From Cyprinodon diabolis (Eukaryota > Chordata > Actinopteri > Cyprinodontiformes > Cyprinodontidae): DNA of 64,000 nt. Positions 21,777-47,260 of the stretch are shown here, in pieces. The stretch covers positions 17,823,479-17,887,478 of the forward strand of contig CM060068.1 in the NCBI GenBank assembly GCA_030533445.1, given 5' to 3'. Both the position numbers and the translations under genes were made by a program. Position 1 is the first letter of the stretch, and each line of letters starts with the position of its first letter. The notes below the pieces were generated by a model. The model saw nothing but the letters and a program-made list of their open reading frames with translations. It made no database searches and was not told where the DNA came from.

Positions 21777-23327
21777 GTCTTAGGCATTTTGTTGCTTCTC
21801 TAACTACTTATATCCTAGTCTAGAGTAGCTTATTAGTTTCAGTCATTAGACGTCTCTTTTTAGATTTTCATTGGAAGCACAATCTTTCAATTTTTAGCTG
21901 ATAGATTTAACTTTACTTTAATTCCTGACCTCTCTACAGGAAGCTTTGGCTTTCACAAATCTTTGTTAAAAAAAATCAAGGTGAAATATGAAAGCCAATA
22001 CATGCATTAAGTTTTATGTAGGGGTATTAGTGTAAGTTAAAGAAGACTGCTTAAATAGCATGCCACACTAATTATAAAATTTATTTCATATTCATTCAGA
22101 ACAAAACCAAAGCTTGTGTTCGTAACACGAGATGGGAAAATTTCAGATTTGCAGGGGATAGCACTTTGCTACTTTTTAAATATTTGCAAATATGTATAGT
22201 TCCAGCAGAGTGTGCAGTGCTCAAAGATTAACTTTCCATCCTGAGGGAAAAAACAAAACAAAAGCCTGTATCATCTCAAGCAGGAAAGGGTAGCTTCACT
22301 TCATGCTGCTGTCCATGGTACTGAAACCAACAAGTGGACCACCCTTCAACCACACCATCCTTGCTCTGTCTTTGTTGTGCTGGTTACAGTAATGCATCAT
22401 TATTTGGGGAAAAGGAAAGATATAAATTTTTTGAGCTTGTATTACATATGTACCAAAGCCTTTCTCATCTGGAGAGGGAAAAAATAAATAAATGTAAAAA
22501 CTACCACAAAAATAAAAAAAAGTAATCACACATTACTTTATTTTGCATTCCAAAGAAAAAAGAAGGGAACAAAAAAGACTGGACACGATCAGTTGTTTGA
22601 AACATTTATGTGTCAAATGCAAAACTATTAACAAACTTGCCAAATATAATAATACATACAGCTTTTTCTAAAAATAGATCTTTAAATAGTTTTCCAATAG
22701 CTTTAATATACATATCTGACAATATTTTTGAGAAGTCTTAGAAAATTTCTTTGGAGTTACATGATAATGCATTGTGTGTTTTCATTAAGCGTTCTTATGT
22801 CAACACCAGAAATAGTTTAGGCAATCTGAAAAAATATATATTAGATATTTGTACATTTCTATACAGTTCTCAATAAAATTAACGTTTTTATGATAACAAT
22901 GTACTGCTTCAATATGAGTGTCTTGAATAGATGAAGCACAAGAATATACATATAGCCTATATTAAAATACAGACTTTTTACTTTCCACCTATTGTAATAA
23001 TTACTACTATTTAAAAAGATGCATAGAAGATAGTTAATACAGTAGTTGAGTAGAGCCTGAGTGATATTACTGACCTGAAAACCCTCAAATAATGAAAGAA
23101 AATCTCTTTATAAAACACCTGATAAAAAAGATTGTAAATAAAATACGTGAATAAGAAGGAGATAAAAAGTTCTTTAAACTGATGGAAGACTGGAAACAAG
23201 TAAAAAGATGGGCAGTTTTTTTTTTTTATTTACTTGGAAAGAGAAGTGTTGTGCTTTTGTATAAGCCTACAGTTCATGTCATATTTGCTCTATATAAGAG
23301 TTTTATGTTTAAGCTGACTTGATTTAA

Positions 23328-23601
23328 AGGTATAGTAGAGGATGTTATTTTTCCAGGTGGATCATTAAAATAAGTGGTCCTCCTAATTGTCAATCATTCT
23401 GGTGATATGTTCACATGAGGTCGTCCTACATGCTAGTCCCCAATTTCACTTACCGGTGGTGAGCCTGACATAGTGGAAAACTGCAGACTGCAACTTTTAA
23501 ATAGAGCGTGCAAGAGGTACAGGGTTGTCCATGTGCATTTTATTTTTTTTATGGAGAGGGTGGGTCGTTTCAAAGATTTGTGAAAATCCTCCACTAAACC
23601 T
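23328..23601. mobile_element. 274-bp MITE flanked by TTAA
   Basis: Terminal repeats AGGTATAGTAGAGGAT and AGGTTTAGTGGAGGAT (14/16 match, inverted) bounded by TTAA at 23324-23327 and 23602-23605. TTAA duplication suggests piggyBac-type mobilisation (inference). It lies downstream of the ihhb stop and may be in its 3' UTR. Confidence 0.65.
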
Positions 23602-24145
23602 TTAAGATAAAACTAATAAAAAAGCTCTAGATTTAAAAACTATTGATAAAAGAAACTTTTGTAAGTAAACCTATAATTCATTCCTATTTAGGATTAAGTG
23701 TATAAATATCTATTTACATATAAAAGCTTCATAAACTTGTTCCAATCTTCCTCTTACTATTCATCAAATATTTATGCATTTCCATTCTCTTTCCAGTCTC
23801 ACATAATGGAGATAAAGGTTAAATCTAAACAGACAGCTGGTGACAGTTAATGTAAGAATATAAAAAAATGAAAGAAAAATTTGGTTTTAATATGACTAAG
23901 AGTTTATGTTGTCAGTCTTCTGCTATCAATGCAATGGAAATCATTCCTCTTTTAATGTCTAAAACAATGACAGATCTAGATTTGTAAAAGTACAACAAAT
24001 TCAGGCATTTGGAGTGAGTAAAAAATATGTGTATGCTTTAAATCAGTTTTCATATAAATACAGTTGTGCTTTTCTTCATTGTGCCCCTGCTTGAAGATTA
24101 CATCATCCTGAAATGTCTCCTTCTTCCTCGCTTAATTGTCACTGG

Positions 24146-37134
<12,989 letters not shown>

Positions 37135-37800
37135 CGCCCCGAGGAAAGGTGGGAGGACTCTCCCGGGGGGAGAGAGAGAGAGATGTCTTCAGTGCCTCTC
37201 CAGTTTAGTTCCCATTTTACCGTGAAAAATAAAACGACGACCCCGTAAATATTGGATGAAATAAGGTCAACCCCGTGTCTTCATGAGGCACCATTGGAAT
37301 ACCAAAAAAGCTTTTTTTTTATGCCTACAGATGAGAGGAACTCCGCTCTGAACCGCCTGACTGGAGTCAGCAATAAGTGGCTGTAAAGTCCGTGTATTTA
37401 AACAAACAGGTTCAAAGTCGATTTGGTGGGTGTGAGAGTCAAAGAGAGAGAGTGCGGCCGCTGACATCCAAGTTGCAGTGTTGTGGTTTCTCTGCCCCCC
37501 TCTCTCTAGCGCACAAGCCCCTTGCACGCTCGTTTCACTCGTTGCCCTCCTCTGGACTTCCCCAGATGCGACAATCTGTAGCTTTCCAGTTGATTTGAAG
37601 GGAATTGGGCGATTCACGGTGATCTGTTGCCACTTCAGACCGCACCCTGCCAGTCCTGCCCTCCCCTCCTCCTCCTCACTCCTTCTGCGCTCTCTGTCCC
37701 TGCGCTCTGCCACCCAAACCCGCCCCTCTTGGGCACAGGGCGCACTGGAGAGTCCGGTCCCCATCTGCTGGAAGTAACACAGAATAAGGGTGTCCCACCG
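37135..37800 (-). promoter_or_regulatory. ihhb: ihhb 5' UTR and probable promoter, GC-rich
   Basis: Markedly more GC- and CpG-rich than the AT-rich surroundings (with exon 1, about 36890-37760). On the minus strand a GGGGCGGG GC box lies at 37719-37726 and a TATA-like TTTAAATA at 37395-37402, about 260 bp upstream of the ATG. A CT-rich run (37170-37190) sits just before the ATG. Transcription start is not determined; open frames here look incidental. Confidence 0.5.
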
Positions 37801-38119
37801 TACCTTTTCTGTCTTTGTCCTTGACCGTTTGATTGAAAGTTTTAGAGATAAACAACAAAATCAATAAATCTGATCAATTTTGCAGAACGGAGAGGCTGCC
37901 ATCTCTTGTGATCAAGGAGGCAATTGGCCGTCTGACTGTTTAGTAAAATAGAGGTAGATACTTTAAACATTTAACTACTAGTTGACTGAATGCCTGAATG
38001 ATTTCCCTAGAGCAGTGACAGCATATGAGGATAAATTACCAATCCCAAATTAGAGCCATGAAAAAAAATACAGTGTTCATCATGTCAGCTGGTCCGATGA
38101 AGCCTGGCTTACTTATCAT

Positions 38120-38360
38120 ACCCTGTGTGCGTTAGGACAGAGTTTCTTTAGCCTGATCTTCAGCTCCCATTGTCCATGTTTTAGACATGTCTCTCTCCAC
38201 TCAAGCACACCTGATCCAAATGATTGCATGGCCTCCTGAGCAGCCATTAAATGCTTCAAAATCCCGTGGATCACCTTTTCATTTAGGTCACATATGAGGA
38301 GGCAGGGAAACACAGCAAGCCTGTTAACAAGGGGTAATAAAACCCTGGTTTAAGATACAA
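38120..38360. repeat. degenerate hAT-MITE-like repeat
   Basis: Carries CAAGCACACCTGATCCAAAT and GCCTGTTAACAAGG, as in the short hAT family seen at 18172-18385 and 34990-35195. Target duplication not identified. Confidence 0.45.
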
Positions 38361-38508
38361 CACTGAACATTCCAATAGACACACCTTACCCATGTTTAAA
38401 CACGGTAGTGGCAGCATTAGACTGCAAGGAAGCTTTATTTCAACAGGGACAGTGAGCAAATCATAATTGTAGAACAGATGGAGTAGACTAAATGCAAGGT
38501 AATCTAGA

Positions 38509-38670
38509 AGAAAAAAGAATGCAAGCATTTCTGACTTTTACCCAATCATATTTAGCTACTTTAACAAAACTGTGTCATGTTGGCAGAGTAGGACATAAAA
38601 CAATTGTGTAAAAGTAACTAAATATGATTAAGTAAATGCCAAAAGCGGTTGCCTTATTTTTTTCAGTAGA
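38509..38670. mobile_element. palindromic MITE, copy 1
   Basis: Almost entirely a long inverted repeat: left AATCATATTTAGCTACTTTA, right (reverse) AATCATATTTAGTTACTTTT, around TGGCAGAGTAGG, ending in GCCTTATTTTTTTCAGT. A second, diverged copy is at 55210-55336. Confidence 0.7.
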
Positions 38671-40039
38671 CTGCAGAAGAGACTAGTTTGCAAATATTCT
38701 CACTTGTCCCTTATCCTGCAGTCAGATCTTCAGTGTCATAGTTTAGATCACTGTATATTCATGAGTTAGAATGATCCAAGAAAAATTCAGACCTAAATTC
38801 AATTGAAAATCTCTTTCTAAATCTGACATTTCATTTTTCCCCAGATGTTCTCATTCAATCTGACCGACTTTTATCAAGTTGGGGAAAAACATGTAAAAAT
38901 ATATATATTATTGAGTTATAGAGTTATTAAAACAAAAAGGTTAGTTTAATTGCTAAGCAGTCCAATATTTTTGTTAAACATTAAGAAAAACATACTGTAA
39001 ATCCTGCCTATTTACAATAATAGATTTTTATTGCATATAATTGGAATAAAATACAATAATGTTTGTAACTATTTCATGTCAAAATGTGAAAATGTTTAGA
39101 GGATATGGAAATAGGCAATGAATGTATTTATTGCAATAACTGTTAGCTCCTGGTTTCTGGCTATATGCATGACACACATGAAAACTACCTCACACATGAG
39201 CATCAGCAAACTCAGCCCTTCCAAATTAGCTCTTCAAATATTTGCCAGCACAAAATCAGTGGTCTCACCACTGTTTCTCAGGGCCGCGTCCTTTGAATGA
39301 ATTGAACTGTGCAGAGCTGAGGGTTTTCCACAATTTGTGTTTTATTATTTGTGGGTGTAAACACCATAAAGAATTTCTTGCTGCACCGCTGCTTTTTTCG
39401 TGTATCTAGATGGAACAGGGAAGGGCAAAGAGAAGGATTCCCAAACAGTAAACAGTCATCCATAACTGTGTTTACTCTCCAGCTAAAATTGAACCTCTTT
39501 GGACACTAGAGTAAATTGAAACTTTCCTGAGAGGGAACAAACAACCAATTATGAAAGAATTGAAATTTGCCATCAAGATGCAAACGTTTCCACCTTGATA
39601 AAGCAGAAAGGCTGGGGTAAAATGTAACTTCACCGCAGATACAGAAATCTCTTTATCTTCATTTTTAGAATATGTGTTAAAGCAGCACCACTAGTGAAAA
39701 AATAAGTGGACTGTAAAGAGAGTGGTTATTTTCTTTATTAGACATCTTAAGGTTATCATTCAGAGCTTTTGATCTCCCTGTCCAAAATTGAATATGTTGA
39801 GGGGAGAAAACACTTCAACAAGATACAGTAAAGGAAAATATGAGCCAGCTTTAAAAAAAAAGTCATAGAGTATATTATACAGCCTACCTCTGTCCAAAGG
39901 TTGCCTAATCCACCAATTAGCACCTTTGAAACCTGGCAATTAACAGATAATCTTGATTATTACATCTAACACTTTGCACTTTGCATTAATGAGATATTTT
40001 TGGTGTTAAATGACAGAAGGGGGTCATCCTTTGAAAGCA

Positions 40040-40180
40040 ATGAGGAAACACCTCTTAGACTGTAATCTGAGAGCACGGAGGCCATTTAATTACACATTTA
40101 TTTAAGTCAGGTGTGTGAAATACCTAAAACATAGAGGACAGGGGGTCCTTAGGATCAGGTTAGAAAATCACTGATAGAGA
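40040..40180. repeat. degenerate hAT-MITE-like repeat, half copy
   Basis: TTTAAGTCAGGTGTGTGAAA...GGGGGTCCTTAGGATCAGG resembles the right half of the family at 34990-35195. Confidence 0.35.
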
Positions 40181-40839
40181 TGGTTTGATTTGACTCTTTA
40201 TAGCACTGAGCAAAACAGTTATTATTAGAAAATAAAGCCAGTATAAAAATGATGTCTACCTCAAAGTCTTGGAGCTCATTGCAAAAAAGAAACACTGGCT
40301 ACAGAATTTGTGTAAACAGGCAAAGATTTGGTCAACTTTAGCTGCATTTCTATTGCAAATGTGCACAAAACTATATAGATATTCTGCTAATTTTGCTAGT
40401 TTTACAATTGCAGGATTTCCATTAAATAAGAAATCCAATTAAATTAAACATGAATATGTTTGTTCAGGCAATATCTCAAAACATGGCAGAGGCTGATGTA
40501 AACACACAAGATATATCCATATTTCAGCCAGAACTCTAGGGGGCGCCATCATCAGCTTCTTCTGAACTTCTATGTCTTTTTATGAGGCATTAGCAAGACA
40601 AGGTCCAGTTGGAGATCACATGACTTCTGTAATGCAAAAAAAATTTTTTCCATAGCAGTTTCACAAAATATAAGAATTTTGATACGACCCAAAAAACTTT
40701 TTATTGAAAAACTTTTGTTGATTCAAAATTGAGGTGGTTCAATTTAGCTAATTTGTTTTTGTAATTACAGTTTGCGCAATTTTATGGTTAATGAAAAAAC
40801 AGCAGGTGTTGTAATGCTATTAAAGGTGTTTCCATTAAT

Positions 40840-41030
40840 TATTAACAAAGGTGGACAGCAAGTTGTGACATCTACTTAGTTATATACACCTTGTTAACTT
40901 TTGGAAGAAAACATTTACTCTCTGGAGTACTTGTATTTTATAGTACTTTTTACTTTTACTTGAGTAATGTTCTTTTGAGAGTACTGCTATTCTTGCTTCA
41001 GTAAACATTTCTAGTTACTCAACTCATCAA
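40840..41030. repeat. hAT-like repeat fragment (TACTTTTTACTTTTACTTGA)
   Basis: Segment AAAGGTGGACAGCAAG...GTACTTTTTACTTTTACTTG matches the ends of a widespread teleost hAT element. A weaker relative lies at about 53490-53620. Confidence 0.45.
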
Positions 41031-42449
41031 GAGTAATTTGACCTATTCAGAGATCAAGCTATAAAACAATACATAGTACATGTCATCACTGACACACCTC
41101 TGATTATTGACACGGTTTGAGTTTTTTTCAACCTGCCATTTTTAATAACCGCTGCCCACACACGAAACCCACTAATCCCAAGAGATAAAAAAGAAAATCA
41201 ATAAACAGACTTTTTTTTTCAAAATGGGTACCCAAGGGTTTCGTACTTGGAGTGCATTGATGCTCTGGGAAGGCATGCTTTACTGCAGTCTGAGCTCCCC
41301 CTAAAAACAAGAGCTAACTGAGCTAAAAGTTGTTAGGCAACAAAACAGATATGACTTACTTACCTCTGCAGATTACTTGAAAAGCTCTGAACTGATTATA
41401 ATATATTTTTCTGAGATGCACCCCATGCCAAGGGACATTTTAGTGATGATGCAGATCATAATATAAGTATTGTTTATGATTCTGAGACAGGGATATTTGA
41501 CATAACAAGTAGTTCCCCTCTAAACCAGAGGGCGGTAGCAGTGACTATTGACAGCTTCAGCATCAGGCTCAAAAAGCCAGAAAGTACTTTTCTGAAGACA
41601 AAACACAAAAACACCAGAAAGGGGAGCAATGTCACACTCAAAGTTTCGAGCTGCTGCTCAAAGAACAAAGCAGAGTACAGAGTAAATGAAGAAGGTGAGA
41701 GCAGAACAGCAGCAGAGGCTGTTGCCCCACACAGTGCCTTATCTATGAACTTCTAAATGGATTTAAAGGACATTTATAGGTGTGCCTCATGTCAAGGAGC
41801 GATCCATTAAAATCTGGTAATGATTCAGATCATTTGCAAGTTTTAACTGTAGGTGTAAGTCACAAGATGGAGTAAAGTTTGCTGCTTGGTGGAGGTCTGT
41901 GCTCTCAAAGTGCTTCTAGTTAGATATATGTATGGTTCTCTGATGTGGGATTTAATCTAGAGATGTAAATGTGGCCTGGTCTTTACAAGTCTTCTCAGTG
42001 TGGTGGTCTAAAGTGTTCTGCAATCAGATTCCAGAACACAGAGGGAGGTTGTTACATTTTGCGACAGTGCATTGTTAGGCTTTTGGGGGGCTAATGGAAG
42101 TTATGAATGTTACACCATGTTGGTTTAGTTAGCCACTTTCAACAAGAATTGTGTGTTTTGGGCCAATGACATTCATAGGCCAAATGCAATGCAATCCTCA
42201 AAGCCCAAAGCAGCCTCCGATAATGCTTATAATTTTCCAAGGTCAATAGATCTAACTATCCATATTTGTTAATTGAGAATGGGAATACCATTACATTTGA
42301 TCAGATGGTTTAACCATAGCAACATAAAATTGTCTAAATTGTTTAGAATTTCAATTTCAAATCAAATAGTGCTTGATTGTTGTGTTGATATTATTACAGT
42401 TTGATGGAACAAATTTATACCTTCTTTAGTATTCATACAAAGTTGATAC

Positions 42450-42640
42450 TTCATCCCAGCCCTGCGTGTCCAGAGCCCATAACATTATGAATGATCCCTC
42501 AAACTCCCACCATTGACTGTTCTCTCTGCTGCCCTCTGGGAAGAGGCTTCACAGCATCTGGTGCAGGTACAGCAGATTCCAAAACAGCTTCTTCGCCACT
42601 GCCATCAGACTGCTGAACTGTTGCAAATACTCTAAATCAT
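42450..42640 (+). pseudogene. LINE reverse-transcriptase C-terminal remnant
   Basis: Conceptual translation contains LFSLLPSGKRLHSIWCRYSR and FQNSFFATAIRLLN, a signature at the C-terminus of many fish LINE ORF2 proteins, with at least one stop just upstream. Only the 3' end is present, as usual for LINE truncation. LINE clade not determined. Confidence 0.65.
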
Positions 42641-43399
42641 GTCACAGACTCTGCATCATACTGACAACACCAAACTAAAACACTGCATAATTGCTCTATA
42701 TATTTAATGCTCTGAACTTCCATATCAATGTGTTGTTTTTTTTTGCACCATGTTTTTCTCCCACACTGTTGATCACTGCTGCACTTTAAGAAATAGAAAT
42801 GTCATTAAAGCTATACAAAACAAAATTGTGTTTTGTATACACTCTTTGTATACAGAATGACAATAATAGCATTCTAAGTCTAAATAGTAAGAAATTATTC
42901 CTGATAAATTTTCTAGCAAAGGCAAACTTTTAACCAGTCTCCTAGATTTACCCAAATCTGTATTTATACATTGCTTGTTGTGGTGATGCTCTTACCAAAA
43001 TGAAGATTGAAAGGTCCTCACAAACAAAAGCAATTTTATATATATAGATATGTTGTTTTGTTTCTATCAGGTATGTTGCAAATTAAAATTCATGGTTTTA
43101 TATGGCAAATATCTGTAAATGCTAATGTTTCCTTCTTAAACACCTCCATTAGAGGTTCAATATGTGCAGTCTCTGTATGACTGCACAGTTTTACACATCC
43201 ACATCAACAGTAGCAAGAGCCTGTTGTAGATTTTGTGAGGACATTTTAGGAGTTTTAGCTAAAGGTTCCTTTCTTAAGATGATCTTGTCTGTATGTCCAG
43301 ATATGGTCATTGAAGTATCCACTTATAGTGGAATTACTCGTTTCAAGTTCTTTTTAGGTCTAATAAATCCCTTGTCAGACTTTTAAGGCTTCACCTGAC

Positions 43400-43880
43400 A
43401 GAACCTGTCATGATTCTTTACTTTTTGATTCTGTCTAAGTTTTTTGTTTTTGTTTTCAGTTACACTTTGGTTACAGTTTTTCTATGTTTTGTAGTTTAGT
43501 GGTTAATTTCCATTTTCTGTTATTCTAGTTGATTTCTGGTTGTATTTGATGTAATGTATTTCTTGTTTACCCTCTGTTGCTCTCTTGTGTCAGTATCCTT
43601 CCCCTAGCTCCCTTCTAGATTCTTCTGTCCACACCTGCTCCCAATCAGTTGATTACCCCAGTCTTTGTTCTGTTTGGCATATATACCCCTCCTCTTCAGT
43701 TACTGTTTGCTGGTTCTTTGTCATTTCTTTGCTCCTAATGTGTTTTGTCCCTGATTTCTCCTGTGTTTTGTTTGTGGGCCTTTACTTCAGTTGCGACCTT
43801 TTGCTTATTAAATCTACAAGAAACAACTTCAGCTTCCATCTCTGCATTTGGGTCCCCTAGAAACCTCCATACATCAATCG
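43400..43880 (+). repeat. retroelement-like tail, unclassified
   Basis: C/T-rich stretch starting CCTGTCATGATTC, with TTGCTTATTAAATCTAC and ending CATCTCTGCATTTGGGTCC, a phrase common at ends of teleost interspersed repeats. Similar character at 53870-54130 and 60380-60830. Confidence 0.4.
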
Positions 43881-45404
43881 CTCCAAACAAAATTGTGCGG
43901 TTTAAAAAAAGGCAAATCTCCAATAATGCTCTAGTCATATAAATATACCTTTTCTATCTGCTTGAGAGAAAACAATTGGATTTTCCGCTGTATTTGATAA
44001 AACATATTTGCTCTTCCTCTCTCTCAAACCAGTAAGTTACAGCAGGGCATTAGAAAAGAAATTGCAAAGAACTCCACTGTTTAAAAAGATTAATTGCAAT
44101 TAAAATTTTAGTTAGGTCAACACATTGCAATACGTTTAATGGAAGCCTTTGAATAAAGCATGAGAAAGCTTTCTGTTGATTATGTGTCAGTGACAATCCA
44201 TATGCAAATTTTATGTGAACCTGCATTTCCCAAAGTATGCTTTTTCCTTTTAAGTATAAACATTTTGTGGGTGCCAGTTGATGCATGCAAGTGTGTTCGA
44301 GCATGTGTCTCATCCTTCCTTTGAAGATCATAAATACAGGAGTGGCTCAAGGGAAACCCATCTTTTTTCAGTGTGGCTGTCGACAATGCTTTAGAAGTGG
44401 TCACATTTTCCAATCCAGTCATCTCTGCCTAAATCTATTCATCTTTTAGTTAAGTTCTGTTCCCTGAAAAAGACACCGTGGCCTTTCAAGCAGACAGCTT
44501 TCTGATCAGATCAAACCAAATGGAAGTCTCATCACCAACCAAAATCTTCAATTTCCCCCCAATACCATTAATCAAACTGTCCGTTTCTCTAGCCTATGCT
44601 TTTCCTGTCACCTTTTTCAGGCATTTAAATGGTTTGCCTGCTGCAAGGTATCAACTGAAACACATAGACACAGACATTAGGGCCCATAAGCATTAAAAGA
44701 AAGACACACATATGCAGGCATGTGCACACTGCATACACTCACCAGGCCAGCTGACAAGCCAACCAAGCATCAGGCCCTTGCTCATTGAAGTTTGTCAAAG
44801 TTATTAATTTTCTCTGTGAAATAAGAGGCCATGGTGGCAGGACAGAAGGAGATGGGTGCCAGCCCCAGAATCTCCCTCTTCTTTCATCTGCTGACACTGA
44901 GGCTCTAAGAGTCCACAGCCTTTACATTGGCATCGGGGTTACCCACGCATACTGAGAGCCCTAACCAACAAAGGTTCTAATTCGTGCAAAAAATACAGAT
45001 TAAAGCAAATATGCAGAAGTTGAAAAGAGAGGATGGAAATGACAAACATGATCACACAACATGTTAAAGATAATGAGAAGGTATTGAAAAGAAAGGATAA
45101 ATCTCTGGGAGATTTTAGTCTTTTATGTATTGAAACCAACATTTTCTTAATTAATCTAATGTTGAGAAATTATTGGATATTGGTTATACATTTATTGATA
45201 GATTGCACAATATTAAATGTGGTACAAAGTAATAATGCTAGGCACAGTGCTGGGTCGTCCTGAGTTTTTGAGGTAGGAAACATTAACTAACATAAAGGTC
45301 AAAATGTACCTAACAAATTTGATTTTACTGTCCTCACCGCATCTTTTTTATTAGTTGGTGTCTCTCCATCATGTGATAAAAAAACTTTCATCTTCAGTTG
45401 TCTA

Positions 45405-45478
45405 AAGGCAGGAGATCAAACCCAGGACCTACTTGCTGCAAGCAGGTGCTACAAATGGCTCCATCGTTCAGCCCATAT
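45405..45478 (-). repeat. fragment of SINE-like repeat
   Basis: GAGATCAAACCCAGGACCTA CTTGCTGCAAGCA reverse-matches the GCAGCAAGAAGGTTCTGGGTTCGATTC part of the repeat at 56751-57123. Confidence 0.45.
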
Positions 45479-45988
45479 ATGAAGACATTTCAGTACATTT
45501 GACATTTGTATTTGACATTTTATAATGCATGTTACTGAGAAAGCCATAATTTGGCTAATGGTGGCTTTAAAAAAATCTGCACTGTCTTTTGCAAAAGATA
45601 ATATAGAGATGAATAAAAATTATCAAAAATTCTAGATATGTAAGCCATTATGCTTACAACTATAGAATCTAAAATCAGATTAGACAGGTTTGTCTGATTA
45701 AAAGTATATTTTGAAAGTTTAAACCTTTATGGAGGAAAGAATATACTTTTCAATATTCCAGTTTTATAATAAGCTTCTATATCAATATATTTGTTCTTAG
45801 ATGTGTTTTTGAATATGTAAGCAGAAATCATTCAAGTTCAAGATATAAAGGCTTAAAAATTCAGTCTATGTGTTATAATCTGCATGAAGGGTTTCTCTTG
45901 GTAAATTGAGTTACTGAAATAGATTGACTTTAAAATAATATTAAAGGTACAGTGTGTAATTATTACAGGAATTTACTAATATAAATGT

Positions 45989-45991
<3 letters not shown>

Positions 45992-46079
<88 letters not shown>
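45992..46079. repeat. TA microsatellite at left edge of Tc1 element B
   Basis: About 44 TA units immediately before the Tc1 terminus at 46080; a further run follows at 47261-47277. Confidence 0.95.
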
Positions 46080-46082
<3 letters not shown>

Positions 46083-47260
46083 TCACCGGCCACTTTATTA
46101 GGTACCCCATGCTAGTAACGGGTTGGACCCCCTTTTGCCTTCAGAACTGCCTCAATTCTTTGTGGCATAGATTCAATAAGGTGCTGGAAGCATTCCTCAG
46201 GGAGTTTGGTCCATATTGACATGATGGCATCACACAGTTGCCGCAGATTTGTCGGCTGCACATCCATGATGCGAATCTCCCGTTCCACCACATCCCAAAG
46301 ATGCTCTATTGGATTGAGATCTGGTGACTGTGGAGGCCATTTGAGTACAGTGAACTCATTGTCATGTTCAAGAAACCAGTCTGAGATGATTCCAGCTTTA
46401 TGACATGGCGCATTATCCTGCTGAAAGTAGCCATCAGAAGTTGGGTACATTGTGGTCATAAAGGGATGGACATGGTCAGCAACAATACTCAGGTAGGCTG
46501 TGGCGTTGCAACGATGCTCAATTGGTACCAAGGGGCCCAAAGAGTGCCAAGAAAATATTCCCCACACCATGACACCACCACCACCAGCCTGAACCGTTGA
46601 TACAAGGCAGGATGGATCCATGCTTTCATGTTGTAGACGCCAAATTCTGACCCTACCATCCGAATGTCGCAGCAGAAATCGAGACTCATCAGACCAGGCA
46701 ACGTTTTTCCAATCTTCTATTGTCCAATTTCGATGAGCTTGTGCAAATTGTAGCCTCAGTGTCCTGTTCTTAGCTGAAAGGAGTGGCACCCGGTGTGGTC
46801 TTCTGCTGCTGTAGCCCATCTGCCTCAAAGTTCGACGTACTGTGCGTTCAGAGATGCTCTTCTACCCACCTTGGTTGTAACGGGTGGTTATTTGAGTCAC
46901 TGTTGCCCTTCTATCAGCTCGAACCAGTCTGGCCATTCTCCTCTGACCTCTGGCATCAACAAGGCATTTCCGCCCACAGAACTGCCGCTAACTGGATGTT
47001 TTTTCTTTTTCGAACCATTCTCTGTAAACCCTAGAGATGGTTGTGCGTGAAAATCCCAGTAGATCAGCAGTTTCTGAAATACTCAGACCAGCCCTTCTGG
47101 CACCAACAACCATGCCACGTTCAAAGTCACTCAAATGACCTTTCTTCCACATACTGATGCTCGGTTTGAACTGCAGGTTGCCGCCATGTGATTGGCTGCT
47201 TAGAAATTAAGTGTAAACGAGCAGTTGGACAAGTGTACCTAATAAAGTGGCCGGTGAGTG
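46080..47260 (-). mobile_element. Tc1-like transposon B (1181 bp)
   Basis: 26-bp identical terminal inverted repeats (CACTCACCGGCCACTTTATT...), flanked by TA on both sides, sitting inside a TA microsatellite. One transposase gene on the minus strand with two premature stops. Different family from element A. Confidence 0.95.
46112..47152 (-). pseudogene. Tc1-like transposase B, two in-frame stops
   Basis: 346 codons from MWKKGHLSDFERGMVVGARR (ATG at 47152) to AKGGPTRY. HTH-type segment ISETADLLGFSRTTISRV. DDE residues in WSDESRF, QQDNAPCH and NPIEHLW. The frame is unbroken but has TAG at codon 55 (46988-46990) and codon 97 (46862-46864); both look like CAG-to-TAG changes. Inactive but little decayed. 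Confidence 0.92.

Larger units (their letters stand above)
16949..24145. other. bin1 3' UTR and bin1-ihhb convergent intergenic region
   Basis: Follows the bin1 stop and ends at the ihhb stop on the other strand. AATAAA on the plus strand occurs at 18488 and near 19896; neither can be assigned as the bin1 poly(A) signal from sequence alone. Holds a hAT MITE, a TTAA MITE, a hAT fragment and two hairpins. No further gene seen. Confidence 0.55.
37801..46079. other. region upstream of ihhb, no gene recognised
   Basis: 8.3 kb, AT-rich. Holds short MITE-like repeats (38120-38360, 38509-38670, 40040-40180, 40840-41030), a LINE 3' remnant (42450-42640), a retroelement-like tail (43400-43880) and a TA array. 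ORFs here are short and unlike any protein I know. Long-range ihhb enhancers could lie here but none can be pinpointed. Confidence 0.5.

Noticed and set aside
37267..37764. 165-codon open frame upstream of ihhb
   Set aside because: Lies in the GC-rich promoter and 5' UTR, where long frames arise by composition; no domain seen.
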